From Hyphomicrobiales bacterium (GTDB lineage: Bacteria > Pseudomonadota > Alphaproteobacteria > Rhizobiales > Rhizobiaceae), in NCBI GenBank assembly GCA_900472395.1, contig UCHV01000014.1:124001-188000 (forward strand): 64,000 nt of DNA, given 5' to 3'. The notes under the pieces were generated by a model. The model was not told the DNA's origin and searched no databases. It saw only the letters and a program-made list of their open reading frames with translations. Position numbers and translations under genes: made by a program. This document shows, in pieces, positions 28,455 through 39,715 of this stretch (position 1 is the stretch's first letter; every line of letters starts with the position of its first letter).

Positions 28455-28496
28455 AAAGAAAAAACCCGCGCAGCAACGCCGCGCGGGTCTTTTTGG
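28455..28496 (-). terminator. Terminator after rpmI-rplT
   Basis: Stem ACCCGCGC / GCGCGGGT (9-nt loop). On the minus strand it is followed by a long T-rich tract (TTTTTTCTTTTT). It should end the rpmI-rplT transcript before the RIME and the kinase-pheST genes. Confidence 0.85.
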
Positions 28497-28515
28497 TTCA
28501 GAAAAAGTCCAGCGC

Positions 28516-28920
28516 TTACTTAACGGCGCTTTCGAACTCGTTCTTCGTACCGGCGTCCTTGAGGTAGGACAGAGCCTTCTTGGAGGCTTCGACCAGTGCG
28601 CCGAATGCTTCCGGCTCATGGATAGCCATGTCGGACAGAACCTTGCGGTCGACTTCGATGCCAGCCTTGTTGAGGCCATCGATGAAGCGGCCGTAGGTCA
28701 GGCCGGATTCGCGGACAGCAGCGTTGATACGCTGGATCCACAGAGCGCGGAAATTACGCTTCTTGACCTTGCGGTCGCGGGTAGCGAACTGACGCGAACG
28801 ATCGACAGCAGCCTTAGCGGCGCGGATCGTATTCTTGCGGCGGCCGTAGAAGCCCTTGGCTGCCTTGAGTGTCTTGGTGTGCTTGGCGCGGGAAGTTACG
28901 CCACGTTTTACGCGTGCCAT
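28516..28920 (-). CDS. rplT: 50S ribosomal protein L20
   Basis: 134 residues beginning [20 protein letters not shown] and containing [20 protein letters not shown] and [20 protein letters not shown], the L20 consensus. It is longer than E. coli L20 (118) by a C-terminal tail, as in other alphaproteobacteria. It is an early 23S rRNA-binding assembly protein. It is 42 nt behind rpmI. Confidence 0.98.
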   Translation of the reverse strand: MARVKRGVTSRAKHTKTLKAAKGFYGRRKNTIRAAKAAVDRSRQFATRDRKVKKRNFRALWIQRINAAVRESGLTYGRFIDGLNKAGIEVDRKVLSDMAIHEPEAFGALVEASKKALSYLKDAGTKNEFESAVK

Positions 28921-28962
28921 GTCATGATCTCCTTAAAACTGTTCCAGGTCGTCGAATAAGTC

Positions 28963-29166
28963 TTAGAGACCGTTCGGCAGGTAGTTCTTGATGACCTTCT
29001 TGCCGTCAGCTTCGGCGAGAACCATCGTGCCGCGTGCATCGCGGATGAACTTGTTGGAACGCTTGATCATGCCGTGGCGCTTGCCGGCAGCAGCTGCCAG
29101 AACCTTGCCGGTGGCAGTGACCTTGAACCGCTTCTTAGCAGCGGATTTCGTCTTCATCTTGGGCAT
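28963..29166 (-). CDS. rpmI: 50S ribosomal protein L35
   Basis: 67 residues from the ATG at 29166 with GGAG nine bases upstream. It begins [20 protein letters not shown] and contains [18 protein letters not shown], the L35 consensus. It lies between infC (211 nt upstream) and rplT, the conserved infC-rpmI-rplT order. Confidence 0.97.
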   Translation of the reverse strand: MPKMKTKSAAKKRFKVTATGKVLAAAAGKRHGMIKRSNKFIRDARGTMVLAEADGKKVIKNYLPNGL

Positions 29167-29377
29167 TTTGCTACTCCAGTTTTGTATCGAACCAGCAGAC
29201 GAGGCTGGTTCAAGCATTAACAACGGCCTCGGCATGCCCTGCCGGACCGTTTGGACGCGCGCTTATAATCATAGTCCGATCGAAAGCGCAATGGGTGAAA
29301 GTGCCGAAAAGCCCGCATTCACGGGCATACGGCCCACCGAATGGCGGGCGGCGTCGGCAAAAGTCGGTGCAGGCGCC

Positions 29378-29914
29378 TTAACGGGGCGCCAACACCATCA
29401 TCATCTGGCGGCCTTCGAGCTTGGGCTCGGCTTCCACCTTGGCGATCTCGGCCGTGTCTTCCTTGACCTGAAGCAGAAGCTTCATGCCCAGTTCCTGGTG
29501 AGCCATTTCGCGGCCGCGGAAGCGCAGCGTCACGCGAACCTTGTCGCCGTCTTCGAAGAAACGCAGGATTGCCTTCATCTTCACGTCGTAATCGTGCGTG
29601 TCGATGTTCGGGCGCATCTTGATTTCTTTGATTTCAACGACCTTCTGCTTCTTGCGAGCTTCGGCCGCCTTCTTCTGGTTGGCATATTTCAGCCTTCCCA
29701 GGTCGAGGATCTTGCAAACCGGCGGATCGTTGTTCGGCGAGATCTCTACGAGGTCAAGTCCCGCTTCCTCGGCCATCTTGAGGGCCTGGTCGGTGGGTAT
29801 GTTACCGAGATTCTGGCCTTCGGCATCGATAAGCTGGACCCTGGGAACGCGAATTTCCCGGTTTGAGCGCGGGCCCTCTTTGACAGGGGCATCGGCTTTG
29901 AAAGGTCTGCGAAT
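29378..29914 (-). CDS. infC: Translation initiation factor IF-3, AUU start
   Basis: 178 residues if started at the ATT codon at 29914, which lies nine bases after AGGAG. The sequence then opens (M)[20 protein letters not shown], the normal alphaproteobacterial N-terminus. The nearest in-frame ATG is 27 codons further upstream in a low-quality stretch and has no Shine-Dalgarno. IF-3 domains: N-domain ([20 protein letters not shown]), linker [20 protein letters not shown], and C-domain [18 protein letters not shown] with [13 protein letters not shown]. It binds the 30S subunit, proofreads start codons and prevents 50S joining. An AUU start allows IF-3 to repress its own translation, as shown in E. 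coli. Confidence 0.93.
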   Translation of the reverse strand: MRRPFKADAPVKEGPRSNREIRVPRVQLIDAEGQNLGNIPTDQALKMAEEAGLDLVEISPNNDPPVCKILDLGRLKYANQKKAAEARKKQKVVEIKEIKMRPNIDTHDYDVKMKAILRFFEDGDKVRVTLRFRGREMAHQELGMKLLLQVKEDTAEIAKVEAEPKLEGRQMMMVLAPR

Positions 29915-30123
29915 GGTCGTGTTCTCCTGAATTTTTTCAAGTTTGCGGTGGCGAGCATTAGCGTCGCATTTGCAATTGCGGGCCAATGTCGTCATCGACG
30001 CGGCGAAGTCAATAGCATATTGCGCCGGAAAGATCACCTGCCGTTGGCATGTCACCTATATGTTTTATGACGGCAAGTTTATAAGCGCCGCACATACAGA
30101 TAGGAAATGACAAGGAGCAAGCA

Positions 30124-30930
30124 ATGGTCGCGATGACTGAGGACGGGATGAGGCGCCTGGCGGTGGGCATGGGCAAGGATGCCCGCGAGATCGCCTATTC
30201 TTATCGTCCGGGCGAGCATTCAGACGCTCCGATCCTTGTCTGGCTCGGCGGCTACCGCTCCGACATGAGCGGCACAAAGGCGATCGAAATGGAAACCGTG
30301 GCCGCAGATACCGGCGCCGGCGCCCTGCGCCTCGATTATTCCGGCCACGGCCTGTCTGGCGGCGATTTCAATGACGGCACGATTTCCCGCTGGCTGGAAG
30401 AAGCAATCGCCGTCATCGATCACGTCGCACCTGAACGTGTCGTTCTCGTCGGCTCATCCATGGGCGGCTGGATTGCGTTGCGCATGGTTCAGGAATTATC
30501 GCGCCGCGCAAAAGGACCCAAGGTCGAAGGACTGGTTCTGATCGCCCCTGCCCCCGATTTCACCCACGACCTGATCGAACCGGCACTGACCGACAAGGAG
30601 CGCCAATCGCTTTCCGAGCGCGGTTATTTCGAGGAGATGTCCGAATACAGCCCCGAGCCGAACATCTTTACCCGCCGCCTCATGGAGGATGGCGTACGCA
30701 ACCGCGTGTTGACCGGCATTATCGAAACCGGCTGCCCCGTTCACATCCTGCAGGGCATGAAGGATGCCGATGTGCCCTATCGCCACGCGCTGAAACTTAT
30801 GGAATTTCTCCCGGCCGACGATGTTGTGCTGACGATGATCCGTGATGGCGACCACCGCCTGTCACGCCCGCAGGACCTGAAAAAAATGCGCGCAGTGCTG
30901 GCAGACTTCGTAAAGCAATCCGAAAAATAA
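30124..30930 (+). CDS. Alpha/beta hydrolase (ABHD10/palmitoyl-thioesterase-like)
   Basis: 268 residues with a start preceded by AAGGAGCAAGC. Core motifs: PILVWLGGYRSDMSGTKA near the oxyanion strand, LDYSGHGLSGG, the nucleophile elbow VLVGSSMGGW, an aspartate in GMKDADVPY and the histidine in RDGDHRLSRP. The layout resembles ABHD10/mycophenolic acid acyl-glucuronide esterase-like proteins, but the substrate cannot be told. It is divergent from infC. Confidence 0.85.
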   Translation: MVAMTEDGMRRLAVGMGKDAREIAYSYRPGEHSDAPILVWLGGYRSDMSGTKAIEMETVAADTGAGALRLDYSGHGLSGGDFNDGTISRWLEEAIAVIDHVAPERVVLVGSSMGGWIALRMVQELSRRAKGPKVEGLVLIAPAPDFTHDLIEPALTDKERQSLSERGYFEEMSEYSPEPNIFTRRLMEDGVRNRVLTGIIETGCPVHILQGMKDADVPYRHALKLMEFLPADDVVLTMIRDGDHRLSRPQDLKKMRAVLADFVKQSEK

Positions 30931-31021
30931 GCTGATACTGAAATGCACCGCTCTTAACCATAAACGCCGATAGTTACATGTTTACCGATTGGTAATAATT
31001 GACTCTGTGCCCGTCCGGCTC

Positions 31022-31036
31022 TTAACCTTTCGTTAA
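31022..31036 (+). promoter_or_regulatory. CtrA-type box before the BTLCP peptidase gene
   Basis: TTAACCTTTCGTTAA is an exact TTAA-N7-TTAA, the alphaproteobacterial CtrA recognition site, ending 19 nt before the ATG at 31056. The tight spacing suggests the site overlaps the promoter or leader. It is also a palindrome (CTTAAC/GTTAAG). Confidence 0.5.
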
Positions 31037-31055
31037 GAATTTGAAGGACGGGCAT

Positions 31056-31670
31056 ATGACGTTTGCAGTGAAGGTACGGTTCCTTGCCGTGATCCTCGGG
31101 GTCACGTTCGCTTCGGCAACCTCCGCCATCCCGGCTCCCAGAGCGCTTTCCAGCATGGTCACCGGCTCGGTGACGTCGCAGCCCATCGGCCATTACGAAT
31201 TCTGCCAGCGCCACCAGGATGAATGCAGTGTCCGGTCCCGCCCCGCGCCGGCACCCAAGGTGACCGAATTCGGCTGGAAGGCCATTCAGGACATCAATGC
31301 TTCCGTCAACGACCGTATTATGGCCCGGACCGACATGGAGGTTTACGGCCGTGAGGAATACTGGGAATACCCGGTCGATGCCGGCGATTGCGAAGACTAT
31401 GCGCTGCAGAAGCGCAAAGAGCTTTCCGAGCGCGGCTTTGCGCTTTCCGACCTTCTGATGACCGTTGTGCGCAAGCCCGACGGCGAAGGACATGCGGTGC
31501 TGACGGTGCGCACCTCGAAGGGCGACTTCATCCTCGACAACCTTACCTCGGACGTAAAGCTTTGGTCCGACACGGACTATACGTTCCTCAAGCGCCAGGC
31601 TTCGTTCGACAGCGGTCGCTGGGTAACGATCGAAGATGGCCGCGATGTCGTGGTCGGCGCGCTGCGGTAA
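31056..31670 (+). CDS. Transglutaminase-like cysteine peptidase (BTLCP family), exported
   Basis: 204 residues from the ATG at 31056 (AAGGA 7 nt upstream; an in-frame TTG at 31041 is possible). There is an N-terminal signal peptide up to SATSA. The catalytic triad of the bacterial transglutaminase-like cysteine proteinases is visible: Cys in VDAGDCEDYALQKRKEL, His in EGHAVLTVRT and Asp in DFILDNLTSD. The conserved aromatic segment YGREEYWEYP precedes the cysteine. The family includes LapG, which cleaves surface adhesins, but this protein follows the generic PF06035 pattern (GEGHAVL), so adhesin cleavage is only a possibility. A CtrA-type box stands before it. Confidence 0.85.
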   Translation: MTFAVKVRFLAVILGVTFASATSAIPAPRALSSMVTGSVTSQPIGHYEFCQRHQDECSVRSRPAPAPKVTEFGWKAIQDINASVNDRIMARTDMEVYGREEYWEYPVDAGDCEDYALQKRKELSERGFALSDLLMTVVRKPDGEGHAVLTVRTSKGDFILDNLTSDVKLWSDTDYTFLKRQASFDSGRWVTIEDGRDVVVGALR

Positions 31671-31692
31671 CACTTGAATACTGTTGGGGATC

Positions 31693-31732
31693 AACAAGGC
31701 CCGCGCGGTCATCCGCTGCGGGCCTTGTTGTT
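31693..31732 (+). terminator. Terminator after the BTLCP gene
   Basis: Perfect 12-bp stem AACAAGGCCCGC / GCGGGCCTTGTT, 22 nt after the stop codon; the T-tract is short (TTGTTGTTA). Confidence 0.8.
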
Positions 31733-31880
31733 ATGCGCATAAATCAATGAAGTCGGCGGCTGAGGGTGAGATCAGGTTGCGATATGACGCACCATCTCCC
31801 GGCTCTTCACTTTGGCTCAGGGCGTTCCTCACTGCAATCGATTCACTGGATCGATTGCTCGCGCTACGCCCGACCGTTCG

Positions 31881-32864
31881 TCACCCATTGCCGATCAATA
31901 TGCCGGCTGCCAACACCAGCGAGCCGCCTAGAACGACCTGAAAGACGGCGCGCACAAACGGCGTCTCCATATAACGGTTCTGGATGAAGGCGATGGCCCA
32001 GAGTTCGATGAAAACGACAATGGCGGCGATGGCCGTTGCCGTCCAGAAATCGGGAATGAGGTAAGGCAGAGCGTGGCCGAGGCCGCCGACCGCCGTCATG
32101 ATGCCGGAGGCCAGGCCGCGCTTCACCGGTGAACCGCGCCCGGAAATCTTGCCGTCGTCATGTGCCGCTTCGGTAAAGCCCATGGAAATGCCGGCACCGA
32201 CCGAGGCCGACAGGCCGATCAGGAAGGTGGACCAGGTATCGCCGGTGGCGAATGCGGCGGCAAAGATCGGTGCCAGCGTCGAGACCGAACCATCCATGAG
32301 GCCCGCAAGGCCCGGCTGCACATAGGTCAGCACGAATTGCCGGTGAGCGCTTTCGTCCTCCGACGCCTTCACGTCTTGCGGAGCGTGTTTTTCTTCCAGT
32401 ATGGCCGCGATGTCGCCATGACCTTGTTCGGCCAACGCCAGATCGCCCAGCAGAGCCCGTGTCGATGCGTCGCTGACGCGCCGGGTTGCCTCGGTGTAAA
32501 ACCGAAAGGCCTGCGCCTCCATGGCTTCGGCCTGCGCCCTGATCTTTTCCAGGGGCAGGTTCTTGACCAGCCAGTCCGGTTGCCGCTCGTAAAAACCGCT
32601 GACATGCTCGCGCCGGATCAGCGGGATGCTCTCGCCAAAACGCCGGCGGAACTGCGAGATCAGCATGTTCTTGTGACTCTGCTCGACCTCGGCCATGTCT
32701 TCAAATACCTTTGCCGAAGCCGGAGCGTGCTGCCGCAGGCTATCGGCATAAGCGAGGTAGATACGCGCGTCCTCTTCTTCGGAGGCTATAGCCAGCGCAA
32801 GGATTTCCTCCTCGCTCAGGGAATTGAAACTGCGCTTGCGGGAAAATGACAGCCGGCCGAACAT
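31881..32864 (-). CDS. mbfA: Iron exporter MbfA (ferritin-like domain fused to VIT1/CCC1 domain)
   Basis: 327 residues from the ATG at 32864 (AAGG nine bases upstream; an in-frame GTG lies nine bases before it). The N-terminal half (about 15-160) is a ferritin-like/erythrin domain with E-rich helices: IASEEEDARIYLAYAD, MAEVEQSHKNMLIS, EAMEAQAFRFYTEA and ALAEQGHGDIAAILE, which supply the di-iron ligands. The C-terminal half (about 185-325) is a VIT1/CCC1-type membrane domain (GLAGLMDGSVSTLAPIFAAA, GISMGFTEAAHDDG). MbfA exports iron and protects against iron and peroxide stress in Agrobacterium and Bradyrhizobium, where Irr represses it. The Irr-type palindrome upstream agrees with that control. 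Confidence 0.93.
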   Translation of the reverse strand: MFGRLSFSRKRSFNSLSEEEILALAIASEEEDARIYLAYADSLRQHAPASAKVFEDMAEVEQSHKNMLISQFRRRFGESIPLIRREHVSGFYERQPDWLVKNLPLEKIRAQAEAMEAQAFRFYTEATRRVSDASTRALLGDLALAEQGHGDIAAILEEKHAPQDVKASEDESAHRQFVLTYVQPGLAGLMDGSVSTLAPIFAAAFATGDTWSTFLIGLSASVGAGISMGFTEAAHDDGKISGRGSPVKRGLASGIMTAVGGLGHALPYLIPDFWTATAIAAIVVFIELWAIAFIQNRYMETPFVRAVFQVVLGGSLVLAAGILIGNG

Positions 32865-32878
32865 CGGAAACACCCTTA

Positions 32879-34218
<1,340 letters not shown>

Positions 34219-34240
34219 GCCTGTTTCGCTGAACACGATG

Positions 34241-34274
34241 AAGGCCCGGACGCACCAGCGTGCCGGGCCTTTTC
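34241..34274 (+). terminator. Terminator after the TRAP binding protein gene
   Basis: Stem AAGGCCCGG / CCGGGCCTT with a 13-nt loop followed by TTTTC, 23 nt after the stop. Confidence 0.8.
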
Positions 34275-34325
34275 TATTGCGAGCAACCGCTTTACGCTGC
34301 CACCCGACTGGGGTCGGAGGCAATG

Positions 34326-34943
34326 ATGCGCAAGCCGAATTCGATGAAGGGACTGGAGGATCTCGGCCGGGTACGGCTTTCCGAAAACTTCTTCTTGCGG
34401 GACTTCCTGCATTCGGAGATTGCCGAATTTTATCGCATTCCCAACATTCCGGATGATCCCGACCTCGCGATCGAAGCGGGCAAGCGTCTTTGCGAGGAAT
34501 TGCTGGAACCGCTGCAGGCAACGTTCGGGCGATTGCACATCCGCTCCGGGTACCGTTCGGCCGCCGTCAACGAATTCGGCAACCGTAACAACCTCAATTG
34601 CTCGACCAATGCGGCAACCGCTGCCGACCACATCTGGGACCGGCGCGATGCCGATGGCTTTATGGGCGCGACGGCCTGTATCGTGGTGCCCTGGCTGATC
34701 GACAATCATGACCGGGAAGGCGATTGGCAAAAACTGGCCTGGTGGGTCCATGACCACCTGCCCTATGCCTCACTGTGTTTCTTCCCGAAATTATGGGCCT
34801 TCAACATCCAATGGCACGAGCGACCGGTGCGTCGGATCATGAGTTATGTCGCGCCGCGTGGTGTGCTGACCAAAGCGGGAATGGCCAACCATGAAGGCGA
34901 CCATTCCGAGTTCTATGGTGACTTTCCGAAGCTGCGGCGCTGA
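34326..34943 (+). CDS. M15-like (D-Ala-D-Ala carboxypeptidase-type) protein
   Basis: 205 residues. Two adjacent ATGs occur at 34323 and 34326 behind CGGAGG; 34326 has the better spacing. LSENFFLRDFLHSE, LLEPLQATFGRLHIRSGYRS and the zinc-site-like AADHIWDRRDADG resemble peptidase M15/Hedgehog-fold proteins. The C-terminal half (DHLPYASLCFFPKLWAFNIQ, then a WHERPVRRIMSYV segment) is particular to this family and has the last histidine expected for the metal site. It has no signal peptide, so a role in the periplasm is doubtful. It may be phage-derived or a cytoplasmic relative. Function unproven. Confidence 0.6.
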   Translation: MRKPNSMKGLEDLGRVRLSENFFLRDFLHSEIAEFYRIPNIPDDPDLAIEAGKRLCEELLEPLQATFGRLHIRSGYRSAAVNEFGNRNNLNCSTNAATAADHIWDRRDADGFMGATACIVVPWLIDNHDREGDWQKLAWWVHDHLPYASLCFFPKLWAFNIQWHERPVRRIMSYVAPRGVLTKAGMANHEGDHSEFYGDFPKLRR

Positions 34944-36952
<2,009 letters not shown>

Positions 36953-37189
36953 GAAGGTCTCCAATATCGGTAACGTGAAAAAATCCAGCGAGTGCCGGCT
37001 ATTGTTCATCTAGGCGCGATGATGGACGCGTCAAACCACGACCGTCATCACGAAAGCGTAACGGCAAACCGTGATTTCACATCGTGCACCATACCGCTCC
37101 ACGGAAACAATGCCTTCTTTGCCTCGAACTCATTGAAGCCCGGGAGCTGCCACCCTAATCTGCGCTTCGCATTTGAAGAGGAGAGATCG

Positions 37190-38176
37190 ATGCTGCGTTT
37201 CGGAATCCTGTCCACCGCCAAGATTGGCCGCACGACGGTTGCCCCTGCCATCCAGGATGCCGAAAATTGCGTCGTGAGCGCCATTGCCAGCCGCGACCTT
37301 TCCCGCGCCCGCGACATGGCCGACCGGTTTTCGGTTCCGCATGCCTTCGGCTCCTATGAAGAAATGCTGGCATCCGATGTCATCGATGCGGTCTATATTC
37401 CGCTGCCGTCCAGCCAGCATGTGGACTGGACGATCAAGGCCGCGCAAGCCGGCAAACATGTGCTGTGCGAAAAGCCCATCGCGCTGAAGGCTGAAGATAT
37501 CGAACGGTTGATCGCGGCGCGTGACGCCAACAAGGTGCTGATCTGCGAAGCCTTCATGATCGCCTATGCGCCGGTCTGGAAAAAGGTGCGCGAGCTGCTG
37601 GCGGACGGCGCGATCGGCACCCTGAAACATGTGCAGGGTGCCTTTACCTATTTCAACCGCGATGCCGAAAACATGCGTAACATTCCCGAACTCGGCGGCG
37701 GCGGATTGCCGGATATCGGCGTTTATCTTGCCATGGCGTCCCGCATGGCGACGGGCACGGAACCGCTACGGATACAGGCGACGACCGAGCGCGACCCGGA
37801 ATTCGGCACCGATATCTATTCCAGTGTGAAAGCCGATTTCGGTTCCTTCGATTTTTCCTTTTATGTCGCGACCCAGATGGCAAATCGCCAGGTCATGGTG
37901 TTTCACGGCACAGAAGGTTTCATCGAAGTGAAATCGCCGTTCAACGCCGACCGGTGGGGTGCGGAAGAGATCGAGCTGACCAACCAGAAGCACGATGTTT
38001 CACAGATCTTCCGCTTCCAGGACAGCCGACAATACAAGCGTCAGGCGGAAGCCTTTGCCGGTGCTGCCCAAGGGGAAAAGGCAGAGGTGGTTACGCTGGA
38101 GAATTCGCTTCTCAACCAGCGTTTCATCGATGCGATTTATCGCGCCAGTGAAAAGGGCGGCTGGGAGGCGGTATGA
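37190..38176 (+). CDS. Gfo/Idh/MocA-family oxidoreductase
   Basis: 328 residues from the ATG at 37190 (GAGGAGAG upstream); an earlier in-frame start would overlap the AKR promoter region. The Rossmann start is [20 protein letters not shown], then [20 protein letters not shown] and [15 protein letters not shown] with the conserved EKP motif, followed by the C-terminal alpha/beta domain with [11 protein letters not shown]. It is an NAD(P)-dependent sugar- or polyol-type dehydrogenase. It is divergent from the AKR pair, which suggests joint carbohydrate or aldehyde metabolism, but no substrate is visible. Confidence 0.9.
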   Translation: MLRFGILSTAKIGRTTVAPAIQDAENCVVSAIASRDLSRARDMADRFSVPHAFGSYEEMLASDVIDAVYIPLPSSQHVDWTIKAAQAGKHVLCEKPIALKAEDIERLIAARDANKVLICEAFMIAYAPVWKKVRELLADGAIGTLKHVQGAFTYFNRDAENMRNIPELGGGGLPDIGVYLAMASRMATGTEPLRIQATTERDPEFGTDIYSSVKADFGSFDFSFYVATQMANRQVMVFHGTEGFIEVKSPFNADRWGAEEIELTNQKHDVSQIFRFQDSRQYKRQAEAFAGAAQGEKAEVVTLENSLLNQRFIDAIYRASEKGGWEAV

Positions 38177-38184
38177 CGCGCCGC

Positions 38185-38565
38185 CTAATGCCGGCGACGG
38201 AAAACGAAGCGGGCGTAACCGAAATAACTGTAAAGCGTGGCGGAAGCTGACGCGAGGATCAAGGCAAAAATCGGCCGCAACATCGGAAAGCTGATGAGCA
38301 GCGCGGAATAGATTGCGTAGTTCAACAGGGCCGATGTGATGCCGACGGAACCATAGAGCACGCCTTCACGCACCACATGCCGGCCGGATTTTCCGAAGGT
38401 GAAATTGCGATTGCAAAACCAGGTGCAGGCAAGCGCCAGCAAGATTGCAACCGCGCGGGCGATAAACGGGCCGAAAAGACCCATCGCAAGAAGACCCAGC
38501 GTCACACCGGCATCGACCACGAAGCCGATGCCGCCGACCGCCATGAAGCGCAGGAAACGCTTCAT
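38185..38565 (-). CDS. GtrA-family membrane protein (polyprenyl-linked glycan flippase)
   Basis: 126 residues with four hydrophobic segments. It begins KRFLRFMAVGGIGFVVDAGV and contains the TWFCNRNFTFGKSG motif, typical of GtrA. GtrA-like proteins flip polyprenyl-phosphate-sugar across the inner membrane for envelope glycosylation. Its start overlaps the stop of the upstream GT2 gene by four bases, so the two are coupled. Confidence 0.9.
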   Translation of the reverse strand: MKRFLRFMAVGGIGFVVDAGVTLGLLAMGLFGPFIARAVAILLALACTWFCNRNFTFGKSGRHVVREGVLYGSVGITSALLNYAIYSALLISFPMLRPIFALILASASATLYSYFGYARFVFRRRH

Positions 38566-39599
38566 GCTGCGGAGGTGCCCGTGCGGCCACGCCGCTTCGG
38601 TTCAGGCTTCACGGCTTCGTCCGGCACCTTCACGAAGGATGGCGCGTCACGATAAAAACGCGGCGGGCGGGCGTTCAGGCCCATATAATGGATACGCAGC
38701 TGCTCGGCCCGGCCACGCGAGACCGAATCGAGGATCAACCCGGCGGTAAAGACCAGAAGCGATACCATCAGAAGCGACATGGAGAGCATCCAGGTCGGCA
38801 TGCGACTGACGAGGCCTGTCTCGAAATATTCGACGAGAACCGGCGCCATGAAGGCGAGACTGACGGCAAATATGGCGGTGCTGATGATGCCGAAAAAGGC
38901 GAATGGCCGCGTTTCCTTCATCAGCATGGCAAACATCCAGAGGATCTTTGCGCCATCGCGATAGGTTGAAAGTTTCGAATGCGAGCCTTCCGGGCGGCGA
39001 CCGTAATCCAGTTCCAGTTCGGTGACCGGCAGCTTCAGGCGCGAGGCGTGAACCGACATTTCCGTTTCGATCTCGAAACCGCCCGAAACGGCCGGGAAGC
39101 TCTTGACGAAACGGCGCGAGAAGACGCGATAGCCGGAGAAAATGTCGGTGAAATCGCGGCCGAACATCGAGCGGTAGAGGATGTTGAAAAGACGGTTGCC
39201 TGCGGCATGGCCCTGGCGGCCGGCATCATCGTGCACACCACGGCGCGTGCCCACCACCATGTCGGCGCGTTCGGTCAGCATGGTGCGGATCAGTTCTTCG
39301 GCGTCTGATGGCGCATAGGTGCCGTCGCCATCGGCCATGATGTAGATATCGGCCTCGATATCGGCAAACATGCGGCGCACGACATAGCCCTTGCCCTGAC
39401 GGCGCTCGCGCATGACATGGGCGCCGGCAAGCATTGCCTGCAGGGCCGTTCCGTCCGTGGAATTGTTGTCGTAGACGTAAATCCTCGCCGTCGGCAGCGT
39501 CTCGCGAAAGCCGCGGACCACCGATGCGATCGTGGTTGCTTCATTGTAGCACGGCAGGAGGACAGCGATCTCAAGATCACTGCTTTTGATTTCGTCCAT
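38562..39599 (-). CDS. GtrB-like glycosyltransferase, GT2 family
   Basis: 345 residues from the ATG at 39599. The N-terminal GT2 domain has EIAVLLPCYNEATTIASVVR, YVYDNNSTDGT, IYIMADGDGTYAPSDAEELI (DxD-like metal site) and DIFSGYRVFSRRFVKSFP. Two membrane helices follow (residues about 235-300: FAFFGIISTAIFAVSLAFMA and SMSLLMVSLLVFTAGLILDS), then a basic tail. This is the GtrB/DPM1-like layout, which loads a sugar onto undecaprenyl phosphate on the cytoplasmic face. It is coupled to the gtrA-like gene and divergent from the GT-C gene. Confidence 0.9.
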   Translation of the reverse strand: MDEIKSSDLEIAVLLPCYNEATTIASVVRGFRETLPTARIYVYDNNSTDGTALQAMLAGAHVMRERRQGKGYVVRRMFADIEADIYIMADGDGTYAPSDAEELIRTMLTERADMVVGTRRGVHDDAGRQGHAAGNRLFNILYRSMFGRDFTDIFSGYRVFSRRFVKSFPAVSGGFEIETEMSVHASRLKLPVTELELDYGRRPEGSHSKLSTYRDGAKILWMFAMLMKETRPFAFFGIISTAIFAVSLAFMAPVLVEYFETGLVSRMPTWMLSMSLLMVSLLVFTAGLILDSVSRGRAEQLRIHYMGLNARPPRFYRDAPSFVKVPDEAVKPEPKRRGRTGTSAA

Positions 39600-39715
39600 G
39601 ATTTGCACTCGATACACGGTAAATCATCGGAAAGACGCTCCGACTGCGGATACTTTACTATTTCTTGAGAAGGTTAAATCTAGGTTTCCCGCAGTTAAAA
39701 ACATGCGGGACGACA

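Noticed and set aside
31056..31670. LapG adhesin protease linked to the cyclic-di-GMP protein
   Set aside because: The fold family is shared, but the motif around the histidine is the generic BTLCP form and no LapD or large adhesin gene lies nearby.
31836..31858. CAATCGAT / ATCGATTG inverted repeat as mbfA terminator
   Set aside because: The stem is AT-containing and only 8 bp, with no T-run after it on the minus strand, so a terminator call is not supported.
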